A stretch of DNA of 64,000 nucleotides from Shewanella pealeana ATCC 700345. GTDB lineage: Bacteria > Pseudomonadota > Gammaproteobacteria > Enterobacterales > Shewanellaceae. A program made the translations under genes and the position numbers. Position 1 is the first letter of the stretch. Every line of letters starts with the position of its first letter. The stretch spans positions 557,001 through 621,000 of the forward strand of contig NC_009901.1 in the NCBI RefSeq assembly GCF_000018285.1, in the 5' to 3' direction. Shown piece after piece: positions 29,227-37,973 of this stretch. A model generated the notes under the pieces. That model searched no databases, had not been told where the DNA came from, and saw only the letters and a program-made list of their open reading frames with translations.

Positions 29227-29261
29227 AAAAAAAAGCCTTGTCGGCTAGGAATCGACAAGGC
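29227..29261 (-). terminator. Minus-strand terminator for the heme-lyase operon
   Basis: GCCTTGTCG (29235-29243) pairs with CGACAAGGC (29253-29261) and is bordered at its left by eight A, which read as eight U on the minus strand. It would therefore end transcription coming from the minus genes at 29492-32494. Confidence 0.82.
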
Positions 29262-29377
29262 ACTTGGCGTAGCTATTAATCGAATTATTAATAAGCCAAA
29301 TCTCACCATGGAGAGGGTGAAAGTCATAACCCATCGAAATGGGCGTTTAGCAAGGAAAGCAAGGTTAAAATCATTTC

Positions 29378-29433
29378 AGAACCTAGAACCTAGAACCTAG
29401 AACCTAGAACCTAGAACCTAGAACCTAGAACCT
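29378..29433. repeat. Tandem heptanucleotide repeat, 8 units of AGAACCT
   Basis: Eight exact copies of the 7-base unit AGAACCT between the minus-strand terminator and the downstream end of the thioredoxin-like gene. Such a tract is prone to slippage. It is not in a coding region. Confidence 0.97.
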
Positions 29434-29437
29434 AGGC

Positions 29438-29503
29438 TTAACGCTTCGCGACTAATGTTAATTACTAACGCTTCGCGGCTATTGTTAACTTCTAACGCTT
29501 CGC
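29438..29503. repeat. Three copies of a short palindrome with a TTC loop
   Basis: AACGCTTCGCG occurs at about 29440, 29468 and 29495, spaced about 28 bases. Each contains CGC-TTC-GCG. The right-most copy is the coding end of the thioredoxin-like gene; the others lie downstream of its stop, so the gene end appears copied. Confidence 0.9.
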
Positions 29504-30076
29504 GTACTTCGCCGTTAGCTTTTCAAGGTACGGTTGCACTTCTTTGTCGCCCCAATCTAGGTAACCACGTAGGAAGCCCACTAGGTTGCCAGAACCGTCA
29601 AACACATAAGTTGCAGGCACCACATCGGCTGGCATAATTTGGTCGATGGTTTTCTTCGGGTCTAGCCAAGTCTGGTAGTGACCAAGCTCATGGCGCTCTA
29701 AGAAGGCTTGTACCTTGTCACTCTCTTCATCGATAGAGATAGGCACTACGACCAAGTCGTTATTCTTGTTAACTTGACGGATATTCTCCATCTGCGGAAT
29801 TTCTTTGATACATGGCGCACACCAAGTAGCCCATAGGTTGACCAGTACCAATTTGCCTTTATATTGCTTGAGGCTAATTTGCTTGCCTTTGGTATCGGTA
29901 AACATCACTTCAGGCACTGAGCGCGCCGATTGCATCTCGATAAAGCGCGACATAATCAGTGGTTTTTCAATGGCTTTGCCTGTGTTGTACACCTTGGTTG
30001 ATGCAACTTGAGCTTGGGCTGGCATAAGTAGAGATGAGAGAACCAATAAGCCGCTCAGTAAATGTGTTTTATTCAT
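29492..30076 (-). CDS. Thioredoxin-like CcmG/DsbE/ResA-type protein of the sulfite reductase maturation operon
   Basis: A 194-residue periplasmic thioredoxin-fold protein with a cleavable signal (MNKTHLLSGLLVLSSLLMPAQA) and the active site WCAPC (Cys86, Cys89). In CcmG-type proteins this motif keeps apocytochrome heme-site cysteines reduced. The GFLRGYLDWG region is typical of the CcmG/ResA class. Its start overlaps the end of the CcmH-like gene by 8 bases. With CcmF- and CcmH-like partners it forms a dedicated heme-attachment module, like the sirEFG accessory genes described in S. oneidensis. Confidence 0.85.
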   Translation of the reverse strand: MNKTHLLSGLLVLSSLLMPAQAQVASTKVYNTGKAIEKPLIMSRFIEMQSARSVPEVMFTDTKGKQISLKQYKGKLVLVNLWATWCAPCIKEIPQMENIRQVNKNNDLVVVPISIDEESDKVQAFLERHELGHYQTWLDPKKTIDQIMPADVVPATYVFDGSGNLVGFLRGYLDWGDKEVQPYLEKLTAKYAKR

Positions 30077-30515
30077 AGGTATTAGCCTTAATATCTTGAT
30101 GTTTACGTTGTTCACGGATCCAAATCACCGCGAAAGCAATAATGCCAAATAGAAGAAGCAATGGTCCAAACCAAAGCAGGGCGGTAGCGGCCGAAAAGCT
30201 AGGTTGATATCTGATTTTCTCGCCATAGCGTTGTACTAAAAAATCGATGATCTCAGCTTTGGATTCACCCTGATCTAGCATCAAAAATATCTGTCCCTTA
30301 AGCTCGCTGGCGATAGGCGCACCTGAGTCAAACAGATTCTGATTGACCGACATAGGGCAGCGTAGCTCATGGGCGATTTCAAATCCTAAATCGCGGATCT
30401 GGTCTGGGGTGTAATGGATTTTGTCGCTGGCCGCCTGCGCGGAAAGGCTTAGGCACAGCAAGATGGCAAAGGCTGCCAATAAGCGCATTAGCGTCGACGT
30501 GTACGAGTTGCTCAT
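30069..30515 (-). CDS. CcmH/NrfF-like heme-lyase subunit with a single motif cysteine
   Basis: A 148-residue protein with signal peptide (1-29), a three-helix CcmH domain and a C-terminal membrane helix (about 112-135), the NrfF/CcmH layout. The usual motif LRCxxCQNQ is here LRCPMSVNQN: Cys53 is kept, but the second Cys is Ser56. I checked the DNA and TCG encodes that serine. CcmH normally uses two cysteines to take over apocytochrome disulfides, so this protein may act by one cysteine. It overlaps the CcmF-like gene by 4 bases. Confidence 0.86.
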   Translation of the reverse strand: MSNSYTSTLMRLLAAFAILLCLSLSAQAASDKIHYTPDQIRDLGFEIAHELRCPMSVNQNLFDSGAPIASELKGQIFLMLDQGESKAEIIDFLVQRYGEKIRYQPSFSAATALLWFGPLLLLFGIIAFAVIWIREQRKHQDIKANTYE

Positions 30516-32494
30516 GCTAGCTCCTTGGCGCTGTATGTATTTGCGTATTGCGTCGTCGCGACAGATGAATCAACAGCAGTGCGTTGCTGACGCAAGCTAT
30601 AAAGCCCTGACATCGCGGCAATAAAACCACCTAGCATCATCATTAGGCCACCAATCCAAATCCAGCAAGCAAGCGGCTTATGGCTAATACGTACTAGGTA
30701 TTCGGTTTCACTCAGTTGCTGGCCGCTCGATACATACAGATCCCGCACTAAATTACGCATGATGCCCGCTTGAGTCGTCTCCATGGCGTTAGTCTTAAAG
30801 GTTTGTCTTTGCGGGGTGATATAGCCAATAAACTTATCATCCACATCGGTCACGCGAATATTAGCCTGAATCGCGGTGTAGCTGCTTGATTCAACATCGA
30901 CAGTATCTTCATAGACGAAGGTGTAGCCAGCCACGACCTTGCCTTGACCCGGCCCCATTCTGAGTAACTCCTCCGTTTCAAAGTTGGATACGGCTGTAGC
31001 GCCGATAATTGTGACAGCCACACCAAGGTGAGCGATCAACATGGCCGACTTGTTAGCGATAACGGCTAATCCTTGCTGGCGTAGGTTAAACATTAAGTAG
31101 CCAAGAGTTAGTAATATCCAGCTAGCTGAAGTAGCACCCATCCATACCCAAGGGTTGAAACCACCACGGGTTTGTAGTGCAACCAATACGCCAATGCTTG
31201 CCGCTGCGGCGAATAGGCCTGCAAGAAGGTATAAACGATGACTAGATTGCTGACATTTAATCAAAGGTGCGGCGCCCATCAATAGTACGGCAACAAAGGT
31301 CAGTGGCACGAAGATGCTGTTAAAGTAGGGCGCGCCAACCGATAGGGTTCCTAGATTCAATAGTTCGAATAACAGTGGATAGAAGGTACCGAGTAGCACA
31401 GAGATAGCGGCCACGATTAAGACGATGTTGCCGAGCAACATCACGCTATCTCGTGAGACGAGGGCAAAGTCAGATTTAGACTTAATCAAATGAGCCTTTA
31501 AGGCAAACAGGGTTAAGGCGCCACACACAAAAACACCCAATAGGAATAGAATCGACATGCCGCGAGTAGGGTCTGAAGCAAAGGCGTGTACAGACTGCAC
31601 GATTCCAGATCGCACTAAGAAGGTGCCTAATAAGCTCAATGAGAATGCCAGTAAACACAGCAATAGGGTAGTGATCTTAAAACTGCTACGCTGCTGACTC
31701 AGAACAACGCTATGTAATAGCGCGGTTGCCACAAGCCAGGGAATAAACGAGGCGTTTTCCACCGGATCCCAGAACCACCATCCTCCCCAACCAAGTTCGT
31801 TATAAGCCCACCAAGAACCAAAGGCATTGCCGCCAGTTAAAAATACCCAAGCCATAAGTACCCAAGGGCGCAGGTAGCCAGCATGTTGTTGAGTAAACTT
31901 GCCACCAAGTAGCGCTGCAATCGCGGCGGCAAAAGTGACTGTCAGGCCAACATAGCCGAGGAATAGCATGGGTGGATGAAAGATCAAGCCTATGTCTTGT
32001 AAAATCGGGTTAAGGTCGCGCCCCTCGATTGGGAAGTTGGGGAGCAAGCGGGCAAAAGGGTTTGAAGTGAACAGCATAAACAGGTTAAAGCCTGCAATCA
32101 CAAACGCCAGTATGGCGATCATGCGGCCGATAAATAGTGGGTCTTGATAGCGCGACGAGAATACAATCAAGCAGCCCCAAATTGCGATAGACACTACCCA
32201 AAACAGCATCGAGCCTTCATGGCTACCCCAAACCGCAGCCACCTTATATAGGATCGCTAGCTGAGTATTAGAGTGGTTGGCTACATAAGCCACCGAGAAG
32301 TCATCGAGTAAAAACGAAACAAGTAAACATAATATAGAAGCGCTAATGGTCACCGTCATTAATGCGGTTAATGTTTTTACATAACTAAATAAGTAATGGT
32401 TTTTAGTATATGACGCATAGAGCGGAATAAACGCAAGTAACACCGCCGTGACTGTGCTAATGATAAGGAAAATAAGTCCTAGCTCTGGGATCAT
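30512..32494 (-). CDS. CcmF/NrfE-type cytochrome c heme lyase, likely specific for SirA
   Basis: A 660-residue inner-membrane protein with many membrane helices and the WWD heme-handling domain at about residues 228-247 (WWAYNELGWGGWWFWDPVEN). HPPMLFLGYVGLTVTFA near 175 and FLVRSGIVQSVHAFA near 300 are further family landmarks. The C-terminal periplasmic part includes FVYEDTVDVESSSYTAIQANIRV. It begins a three-gene minus-strand operon divergent from sirA. In Wolinella a dedicated lyase attaches the CX15CH heme of the SirA homologue MccA, so this protein probably serves the CX15CH site. Confidence 0.9.
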   Translation of the reverse strand: MIPELGLIFLIISTVTAVLLAFIPLYASYTKNHYLFSYVKTLTALMTVTISASILCLLVSFLLDDFSVAYVANHSNTQLAILYKVAAVWGSHEGSMLFWVVSIAIWGCLIVFSSRYQDPLFIGRMIAILAFVIAGFNLFMLFTSNPFARLLPNFPIEGRDLNPILQDIGLIFHPPMLFLGYVGLTVTFAAAIAALLGGKFTQQHAGYLRPWVLMAWVFLTGGNAFGSWWAYNELGWGGWWFWDPVENASFIPWLVATALLHSVVLSQQRSSFKITTLLLCLLAFSLSLLGTFLVRSGIVQSVHAFASDPTRGMSILFLLGVFVCGALTLFALKAHLIKSKSDFALVSRDSVMLLGNIVLIVAAISVLLGTFYPLLFELLNLGTLSVGAPYFNSIFVPLTFVAVLLMGAAPLIKCQQSSHRLYLLAGLFAAAASIGVLVALQTRGGFNPWVWMGATSASWILLTLGYLMFNLRQQGLAVIANKSAMLIAHLGVAVTIIGATAVSNFETEELLRMGPGQGKVVAGYTFVYEDTVDVESSSYTAIQANIRVTDVDDKFIGYITPQRQTFKTNAMETTQAGIMRNLVRDLYVSSGQQLSETEYLVRISHKPLACWIWIGGLMMMLGGFIAAMSGLYSLRQQRTAVDSSVATTQYANTYSAKELA

Positions 32495-33050
32495 CTTATT
32501 AACTTCTCTATTCGTTTACGTTTATAAGTTCAAAAAGCCTGTATGAAAACTATTCTTTATAATTTAGCTTTTTACTATTGTTGATATTGAACTTAGCTAC
32601 TTATTTAAATTGTTTAGACTACTGTTTATTAACCAGCGGTCAATTTAGATGCTTTAGCAACGACTGTTCTACGTTATTGAACTCAAGGGTAGGGTATATT
32701 AGCTAAGTGTTTTGTGACCTCTCTATCCTTTATCGAACCCGGTATCCTTTCTGATATTTTTTCACGTCTAAATGGATTTTTTTTAGGTCTTTTTAGATAT
32801 CAAAAAATGCTATTACAAGTGAAAAACGCACTTGGTATTCGTGTGCAAGTTGTTGTATTTAAATTGTTTTCAGCGATTTTTTACTATCTGTGATTTTCAA
32901 GCTCTCATTTCTTGCGGTAGCGCGTATTTTTTGCAAAAAAGATATGGAAAATAGCTGCAACTCGATTGTTTAGTTGTTCAGCTTAACAAGAGAGTGCCTA
33001 AGTTGAATGATGATGAAAATACTATAACTAGGTTATAACTAGGAGTGATG
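32495..33050. promoter_or_regulatory. Divergent control region between heme-lyase operon and sirA
   Basis: About 550 AT-rich bases. A block at 32943-32973 (TGGAAAATAGC, then TTGTTTAG 8-9 bases on) recurs upstream of the second sirA at 59519-59549. At 32790-32803, TTTTT-AGAT-ATCAA matches an FNR/EtrA-like palindrome in 8 of 10 positions, a weak match. The sirA ribosome site AGGAG is at 33041-33045. Confidence 0.55.
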
Positions 33051-35087
33051 ATGAAAAGTTGGAAACTTAAAGCAGTCGCGAGTGTACTGTTTTGTTTCGG
33101 CGCAATAGGTAACGCTAGTGCTGCTGGTGATAAGTACAATAGCATCCCAGAAATGGGTGCATCTGCTAAGAATGCAATTGCAAACTATGCTGGTACAGAA
33201 GAAAGAACAGGTGTTAAATCGCTACACGATTATATTGTTCAAGAAGATGAGTTGTTTGATTTCTTATTTCAAAACCATCCAATGTTCAAATATCAAGAAG
33301 AAGGTAACTTAATTGGTGATTACCATATTAGTGACCGTGGTGAAGAATATTTAGATACTGGCGGAAGCCAGGCATACAGTAAGCGTGTAGGTCGTCCAAG
33401 TGCAGTTCAGTACCGTCTAGGTGCTAAATCAACGTTGGATTTCCCAAACAATTTCGTAGGTCCAGAGAAGTGTGGTGAGTGTCACGCGACTCAGTTTGAG
33501 AAATGGCAACGTTCGCGCCACGCAAACGTAGTGCGTTTCCCAAGCGAAATTACCGATAAAGAAGTACCAAATGGCGATTTGAATGCAAAGCTATACGGTA
33601 GTGATGCATCAATGCTTCCAGACGGTATTCGTGCTAACGACGTGTACGCCATTATTGGTACACCACGTACTAAGTACGGTTTCCTAGATTCATGGTTGGT
33701 TCGTGGTACTTACCACGTTCGTGACGGTTTGTTATCTGAAGGTACAGGCAAGATGGTTGCCGGTGCTAACCAGTTCTCTCGTGGTTGGGCTGAATGGCTA
33801 ACTCCAGAGATGGCGAAGAAGATTAACAAAGCAATTCCAGAGTTCCCAGTAACGCTAGAAGAGTTTGGCGCTACAGGTTCTCACCAGTGGGGTATGACTT
33901 CATACGGTGCTAAGTACGAGAAAGAGATGCTTTTCCAACCTGGTAGCTCTTACTGTGAAATGTGCCACACGTATAAGTTTGACTTCCAAAACAAGCAAGA
34001 GTTCTTCGATGCACTTGGCGACGCTAAGAAGCTACAAGAGCACACTATCTCTAAGGGTATCTCTTGTGAAGAGTGTCATGGCGCGGGCGGTCACTTAGAT
34101 GGCGGTACTGGCGGCATGCAGTCTAACTGTGAACGTTGTCACCAGCGTTTCTTCTTCGTTGATGCACTAGCTGATACAGAGCAAGCGCAAGAGAAGATGG
34201 AATACGCATTTGGCGTATACATGAAGTCTGCTTGTCCATCTTGTGGTACTGAAGGTTCACAAATGTTTGCTTCTTCTCATTACGAGAAAGGTATGCGTTG
34301 TACAACTTGTCACGATCCACACGAAGTGACTGATGGCGACTTCCTATCAGGTTTCTCTAAGCCAATGCTGAAGAAAGACTGTGTTGATTGTCACGAAGCG
34401 CAAGCGATGATCGCTGACAACACAGACACACACAGCAACCAAACGTGTCAAAGCTGTCACATGCCTAACATGGGTAGCTGTGAAAACTTCGCTGCGATTC
34501 AGTTCCCTGATAGCGCAGGTTTCGACGCGGTACGTCGTTCACACATGTGGAAGATTGATATCGACCCAGAGCGTAAGACATTGAACCCTCCTGAAGGTCA
34601 ACCACGTGATTCAGGCGTGAAAGGCTGGACTGTGGCTAAGAACGAAGAAGGTCATAACTACTTAGACTTAATGTGGACTTGTGCTCGTACAGCGATTTCT
34701 GACAAAGACGTAGTGGATAACAAGGGTTGTCACAGCCCATTCCAGTCTGAGCTAGAAACTGGCCTACATTACGACGACCAGCTAGAGATCTACGGCGAAG
34801 TGATGAAGATGCAAACGCCTGTTAAAGACGTTTACGCCAAAGTTGAACAAGCTCTTGAGCGCATCGATACGCTACTAGAAGTGACTAAGCTGTCTACTGC
34901 AGACAAGACTGAAGTGCTAATGCTAGCTGAGAAAGCGCAAGAAACTATCGACCTAATCAAGAAAGATGGTTCATGGGGTGTTCATGGCTTCCGTTACAGC
35001 CAGAAGCGTCTAGACGCAGCCCTAACTTATGTTACCCAAGCTCAGAACATTCTAGACGGTGTTGGTTACAGCGCTAAAAAGATGTAA
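33051..35087 (+). CDS. sirA: Octaheme sulfite reductase SirA (MccA family), copy 1
   Basis: A 678-residue periplasmic protein with a Sec signal (about 1-26, ending ASA). Heme motifs: CXXCH at about residues 141, 302, 339, 360, 417, 444 and 466, plus an unusual CX15CH at 544-561, giving eight hemes as in MccA. Non-heme cysteines occur in CPSC (about 395-398) and SCENF (477); since MccA holds copper through cysteines at a heme, these are candidate ligands. It reduces sulfite to sulfide. AGGAG at 33041 favours the ATG at 33051 over 33048. A 60-base gap with a strong hairpin separates it from the rhodanese gene. Confidence 0.95.
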   Translation: MKSWKLKAVASVLFCFGAIGNASAAGDKYNSIPEMGASAKNAIANYAGTEERTGVKSLHDYIVQEDELFDFLFQNHPMFKYQEEGNLIGDYHISDRGEEYLDTGGSQAYSKRVGRPSAVQYRLGAKSTLDFPNNFVGPEKCGECHATQFEKWQRSRHANVVRFPSEITDKEVPNGDLNAKLYGSDASMLPDGIRANDVYAIIGTPRTKYGFLDSWLVRGTYHVRDGLLSEGTGKMVAGANQFSRGWAEWLTPEMAKKINKAIPEFPVTLEEFGATGSHQWGMTSYGAKYEKEMLFQPGSSYCEMCHTYKFDFQNKQEFFDALGDAKKLQEHTISKGISCEECHGAGGHLDGGTGGMQSNCERCHQRFFFVDALADTEQAQEKMEYAFGVYMKSACPSCGTEGSQMFASSHYEKGMRCTTCHDPHEVTDGDFLSGFSKPMLKKDCVDCHEAQAMIADNTDTHSNQTCQSCHMPNMGSCENFAAIQFPDSAGFDAVRRSHMWKIDIDPERKTLNPPEGQPRDSGVKGWTVAKNEEGHNYLDLMWTCARTAISDKDVVDNKGCHSPFQSELETGLHYDDQLEIYGEVMKMQTPVKDVYAKVEQALERIDTLLEVTKLSTADKTEVLMLAEKAQETIDLIKKDGSWGVHGFRYSQKRLDAALTYVTQAQNILDGVGYSAKKM

Positions 35088-35101
35088 TTGAGTTAATACC
35101 G

Positions 35102-35131
35102 ACCTCAACCTAGGTGCGCTTAGGTTGAGGT
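35102..35131 (+). other. Intercistronic stem-loop after sirA copy 1
   Basis: ACCTCAACCTA pairs perfectly with TAGGTTGAGGT (11 bp) around an 8-base loop. No T run follows, so it is more likely an RNA-stabilising or processing hairpin than a terminator. Confidence 0.85.
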
Positions 35132-35147
35132 AACTAAGAGAGAAACT

Positions 35148-35576
35148 ATGAATAGAGTACTGGGAAGTGTCGTTTTCACCGTCTTGTTATCAATGCTATC
35201 GGCGGGCAGTTATGCCGGTGGCGGTCAGGAGATGGCCCCTGCTAAATATTATGATGAACCGCTTAATACGATCACCATGATAGAAGCAGAAACCTTAGTG
35301 GGCAAAGAGGGAGTTTACTTCTTCGACGTCAATACATTGGAGTTATGGGCAGAAGGATTCATTCCAGGCGCTGTTTATTTCAACGTAAAAAATTGGAAAG
35401 ACTTACTGCCAAAAAACAAAGACGCACAGTTGGTTCTCTACTGTGCAAACCGTCTTTGTAATGCCAGTGAAATTGCTGCTCGACACGTGATGAAATTGGG
35501 TTATACCAATGTTCGTCAAATGCCAGATGGAATTTACGGCTGGCGTTTATCGAATCGAGTAACAGAAAAGCCATAA
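35148..35576 (+). CDS. Periplasmic rhodanese-like protein of the sir operon, copy 1
   Basis: A 142-residue protein with a signal peptide (about 1-23) and one rhodanese domain: VYFFDVNTLELWAEGFIPGAVYFN, then the active loop YCANRLCNASEIAA (catalytic Cys at about 105, second Cys at about 110) and GYTNVRQMPDGIYGWR. Rhodaneses carry sulfane sulfur on that cysteine. Export and position directly after sirA suggest sulfur handling beside sulfite reduction, for example of sulfide or persulfide. That role is inference. Confidence 0.88.
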   Translation: MNRVLGSVVFTVLLSMLSAGSYAGGGQEMAPAKYYDEPLNTITMIEAETLVGKEGVYFFDVNTLELWAEGFIPGAVYFNVKNWKDLLPKNKDAQLVLYCANRLCNASEIAARHVMKLGYTNVRQMPDGIYGWRLSNRVTEKP

Positions 35577-35613
35577 CGGATTATGTTTATTTATTTTTAG
35601 TGAGATTGATTGT

Positions 35614-36417
35614 ATGAAAAAGCTTAAAAAAAGTGTCTTGGCCGTTGTGTCTTGTCTAACCCTATCAGTATCAGCGTCGTGTTTTGCTAATAGCGACCTC
35701 ACCACTGACGTTGAAAAGGAGTCGTACAGTATAGGTGCGTCATTTGGTCACCATATCTCTAGTCAGGTATATGGCCAAACTCAGCTCGGCGCAGAAGTCG
35801 ATATGGGGCAAGTTGTAAACGGTTTACTCGATGCGTTACAAGACGAAACAAAAATGTCTAAAGAGGAAATCGTGACTTACCTTAATCAGCGCGCAGAGAC
35901 GTTAAATGCGGCTAAGCAGGTCAAGTTAGATGCACTCACTGCTAAGAATCTAGCAGCGGGTGAAGCTTTCATGGCTGAAAATGCTAAAAACAGTGGCGTT
36001 AAACAGACCGAGTCAGGACTGCAGTATGAAGTGATCACCCTAGGTGAAGGCACAATGCCGCAAGGCAACGATGTTGTTACCGTTCACTACAAGGGCACCT
36101 TGATTGATGGCACTGAGTTTGACAGCACTTATGACCGTGACGAACCAAACCGTTTCTCTTTAGTTACCGTTATTGAAGGCTGGCAAGAAGCTCTTGCACT
36201 AATGCCTCAAGGGTCAAAATTTAAGTTAACGATTCCACCTGCACTCGCTTACGGTGACCGTGTTGTTGGCATGATTCAGCCTCACTCTACTTTGGTATTT
36301 GAAGTTGAATTAGTCAAAGTTGAAGCGCCTGGTGAAGGTGCTCACGGCATGGGACTAAGTGGCATGGGTATGGGTGGCATGATGGGCGGCTCTATGGGCG
36401 CCAATCCACACAATTAA
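35614..36417 (+). CDS. FKBP-type peptidyl-prolyl isomerase with Met/Gly/His tail, copy 1
   Basis: A 267-residue periplasmic protein with signal peptide (1-25), an FkpA/Mip-like N-terminal dimerisation domain (about 28-120) and an FKBP domain (about 135-237; VTVHYKGTLIDGTEFDSTYDR, VIEGWQEAL, PPALAYGDR). The tail (241-267) is Met, Gly and His rich (HGMGLSGMGMGGMMGG). In Wolinella the mccB gene next to mccA also encodes a prolyl isomerase. The tail looks like a copper-binding sequence, consistent with a heme-copper reductase; this is inference. Confidence 0.9.
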   Translation: MKKLKKSVLAVVSCLTLSVSASCFANSDLTTDVEKESYSIGASFGHHISSQVYGQTQLGAEVDMGQVVNGLLDALQDETKMSKEEIVTYLNQRAETLNAAKQVKLDALTAKNLAAGEAFMAENAKNSGVKQTESGLQYEVITLGEGTMPQGNDVVTVHYKGTLIDGTEFDSTYDRDEPNRFSLVTVIEGWQEALALMPQGSKFKLTIPPALAYGDRVVGMIQPHSTLVFEVELVKVEAPGEGAHGMGLSGMGMGGMMGGSMGANPHN

Positions 36418-36448
36418 ATTTAATATTAATTATTGATATAGAGCCAAG

Positions 36449-37186
36449 ATGAATACATTGCTACTCAGTATTTCAGCTATCTTATTTTGTTCGTTTGCAT
36501 TGCTTGTTTGCCATCACTTTAGATATGGCAGGGGCATTCAAGATCTAGAAAATGAGATTGGAGATTGTTTTGGCTCTAATTATTACGTTACCAAAAGTGA
36601 CGCTAATTCAAACAATAATTACCCCTTTGGATTCATAGGACTATTTCTAATCAGCGTTACTGTTTTCCTATATTTGACGTTAGGCCGATATCAAGACTTA
36701 GACTCAGCCATGGCTGACTACAACATTGATTATCTGCTTGTCGCCGATATCAACAAGGGACAGAAGCTTGCCGAAGAGAACCCTGCAGATCCACTAGTGT
36801 TATTAAGCTTAGCCCAGTCGTATATCGATGGTGGCTTATACAATGATGCACTCGAAACCTTAGACAAGTTGCTGATAATTAACAGCGATAACAGCGAGGC
36901 CTTAGGGTTAAAAGCGACGTCCATGTACTACCGAGATGATCGCGTAATCAACATGGATACCTCTTTAGTGATCGCGAGGGCGCTAGCTCAACATCACGAA
37001 GAGTTTAATACCCGCTTACTCATTGCCAATGATGCTTACCTCAATGGTGACTATCAGAAGGCAATCGATAACTGGAATATCGTGTTAACCAATAAGGTGC
37101 AAGTGTTTAATCGTGACGCTATTAATTTCGCAATTGAAAAGTCGAAGAACAAATTAACGCAAGTTGATGCCGATGTTGCTCATTAA
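36449..37186 (+). CDS. CcmI/NrfG-like membrane TPR protein, copy 1
   Basis: A 245-residue protein with a membrane helix at the N-terminus (about 3-22), a second at about 61-80, and a periplasmic TPR region (about 100-240; PLVLLSLAQSYIDGGLYNDALETLDKLL, then LLIANDAYLNGDYQKAIDNW). This is the plan of CcmI and NrfG, which hold apocytochrome for the heme lyase. With the divergent CcmF, CcmH and CcmG-like genes it would complete the lyase for SirA. Confidence 0.82.
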   Translation: MNTLLLSISAILFCSFALLVCHHFRYGRGIQDLENEIGDCFGSNYYVTKSDANSNNNYPFGFIGLFLISVTVFLYLTLGRYQDLDSAMADYNIDYLLVADINKGQKLAEENPADPLVLLSLAQSYIDGGLYNDALETLDKLLIINSDNSEALGLKATSMYYRDDRVINMDTSLVIARALAQHHEEFNTRLLIANDAYLNGDYQKAIDNWNIVLTNKVQVFNRDAINFAIEKSKNKLTQVDADVAH

Positions 37187-37263
37187 CGCTTAAGTAAACG
37201 CCAGACAGAATATTAAATTAAAAAAATAAAGTGTCGGTTTTAAACCGATAATCGGAGGATGCT

Positions 37264-37971
37264 GTGAGTGAAAATCTAGAGAGACGGAGGTTCCTTAAAT
37301 GTCTAGGAGCCAGCTCTTTGATATTGGCACCGCTAGGGTGTAGCTCGGTCAAAGACAAGGAAGATACCAACAAGCCGCACTATGTAATGGTTTTCGACCA
37401 AAACAAATGTGTTGGTTGCGGTGAGTGTAAGGATGCTTGTAATAAAGCTAACCACTTACCAGAAGGTAAATCTCGCCTATTAATGGAAGAGCAATCAAGC
37501 GCCGTCGAGGGTCAACCTTGTCCACACTGTGGTAAAACCGGTGACTGTGGTTGTCAGCGTAAGTTTGTGCGTGTTTCATGTCAGCAATGTAAGAATGCTC
37601 CTTGCGTAACAGTTTGCCCAACAGGCGCTGCACATCGTGATGAGAAGACCGGCATTGTGACTATGGATGCGGCGAAATGTGCTGGTTGTAAGTACTGTAT
37701 CGGTGCTTGCCCATATGACGCACGTTTCATCAATAAAGAAACTGACGTCGCCGATAACTGTGACTTCTGCCTAAACAGCAAACTTGCCATCGGCGAGTTA
37801 CCTGCTTGTGTGCAGCAGTGCCGTTACGACGCGCTGATCTTTGGTGATGCAAATGATCCAACTTCATACGTGAGTAAGCTATTGGCAGTGAAGGACTCGG
37901 TACGTATTAAGCCGGGCTTCGGTACTGAGCCTAGCCTGCGTTACATCCCTATTGTGAAGCTAGGAGTATAG
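37264..37971 (+). CDS. sirC: SirC, NrfC-like four-cluster Fe-S protein, copy 1
   Basis: A 235-residue protein with a Tat-type signal (ERRRFLKCLGASSLI). Four cysteine groups hold 4Fe-4S clusters: CVGCGECKDAC (from 49), CQQCKNAPCVTVC, CAGCKYCIGAC and CDFC with PACVQQC. An extra CPHCGKTGDCGC insertion lies near residue 85. With SirD it should pass electrons from the quinol pool to SirA. The start is a GTG after GGAGG. It ends 2 bases before sirD. Confidence 0.93.
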   Translation: MSENLERRRFLKCLGASSLILAPLGCSSVKDKEDTNKPHYVMVFDQNKCVGCGECKDACNKANHLPEGKSRLLMEEQSSAVEGQPCPHCGKTGDCGCQRKFVRVSCQQCKNAPCVTVCPTGAAHRDEKTGIVTMDAAKCAGCKYCIGACPYDARFINKETDVADNCDFCLNSKLAIGELPACVQQCRYDALIFGDANDPTSYVSKLLAVKDSVRIKPGFGTEPSLRYIPIVKLGV

Positions 37972-37973
37972 TC

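Noticed and set aside
32880-32915. CRP site (TGTGA half) upstream of sirA copy 1
   Set aside because: Only one half-site is present; the opposite half does not match TCACA.
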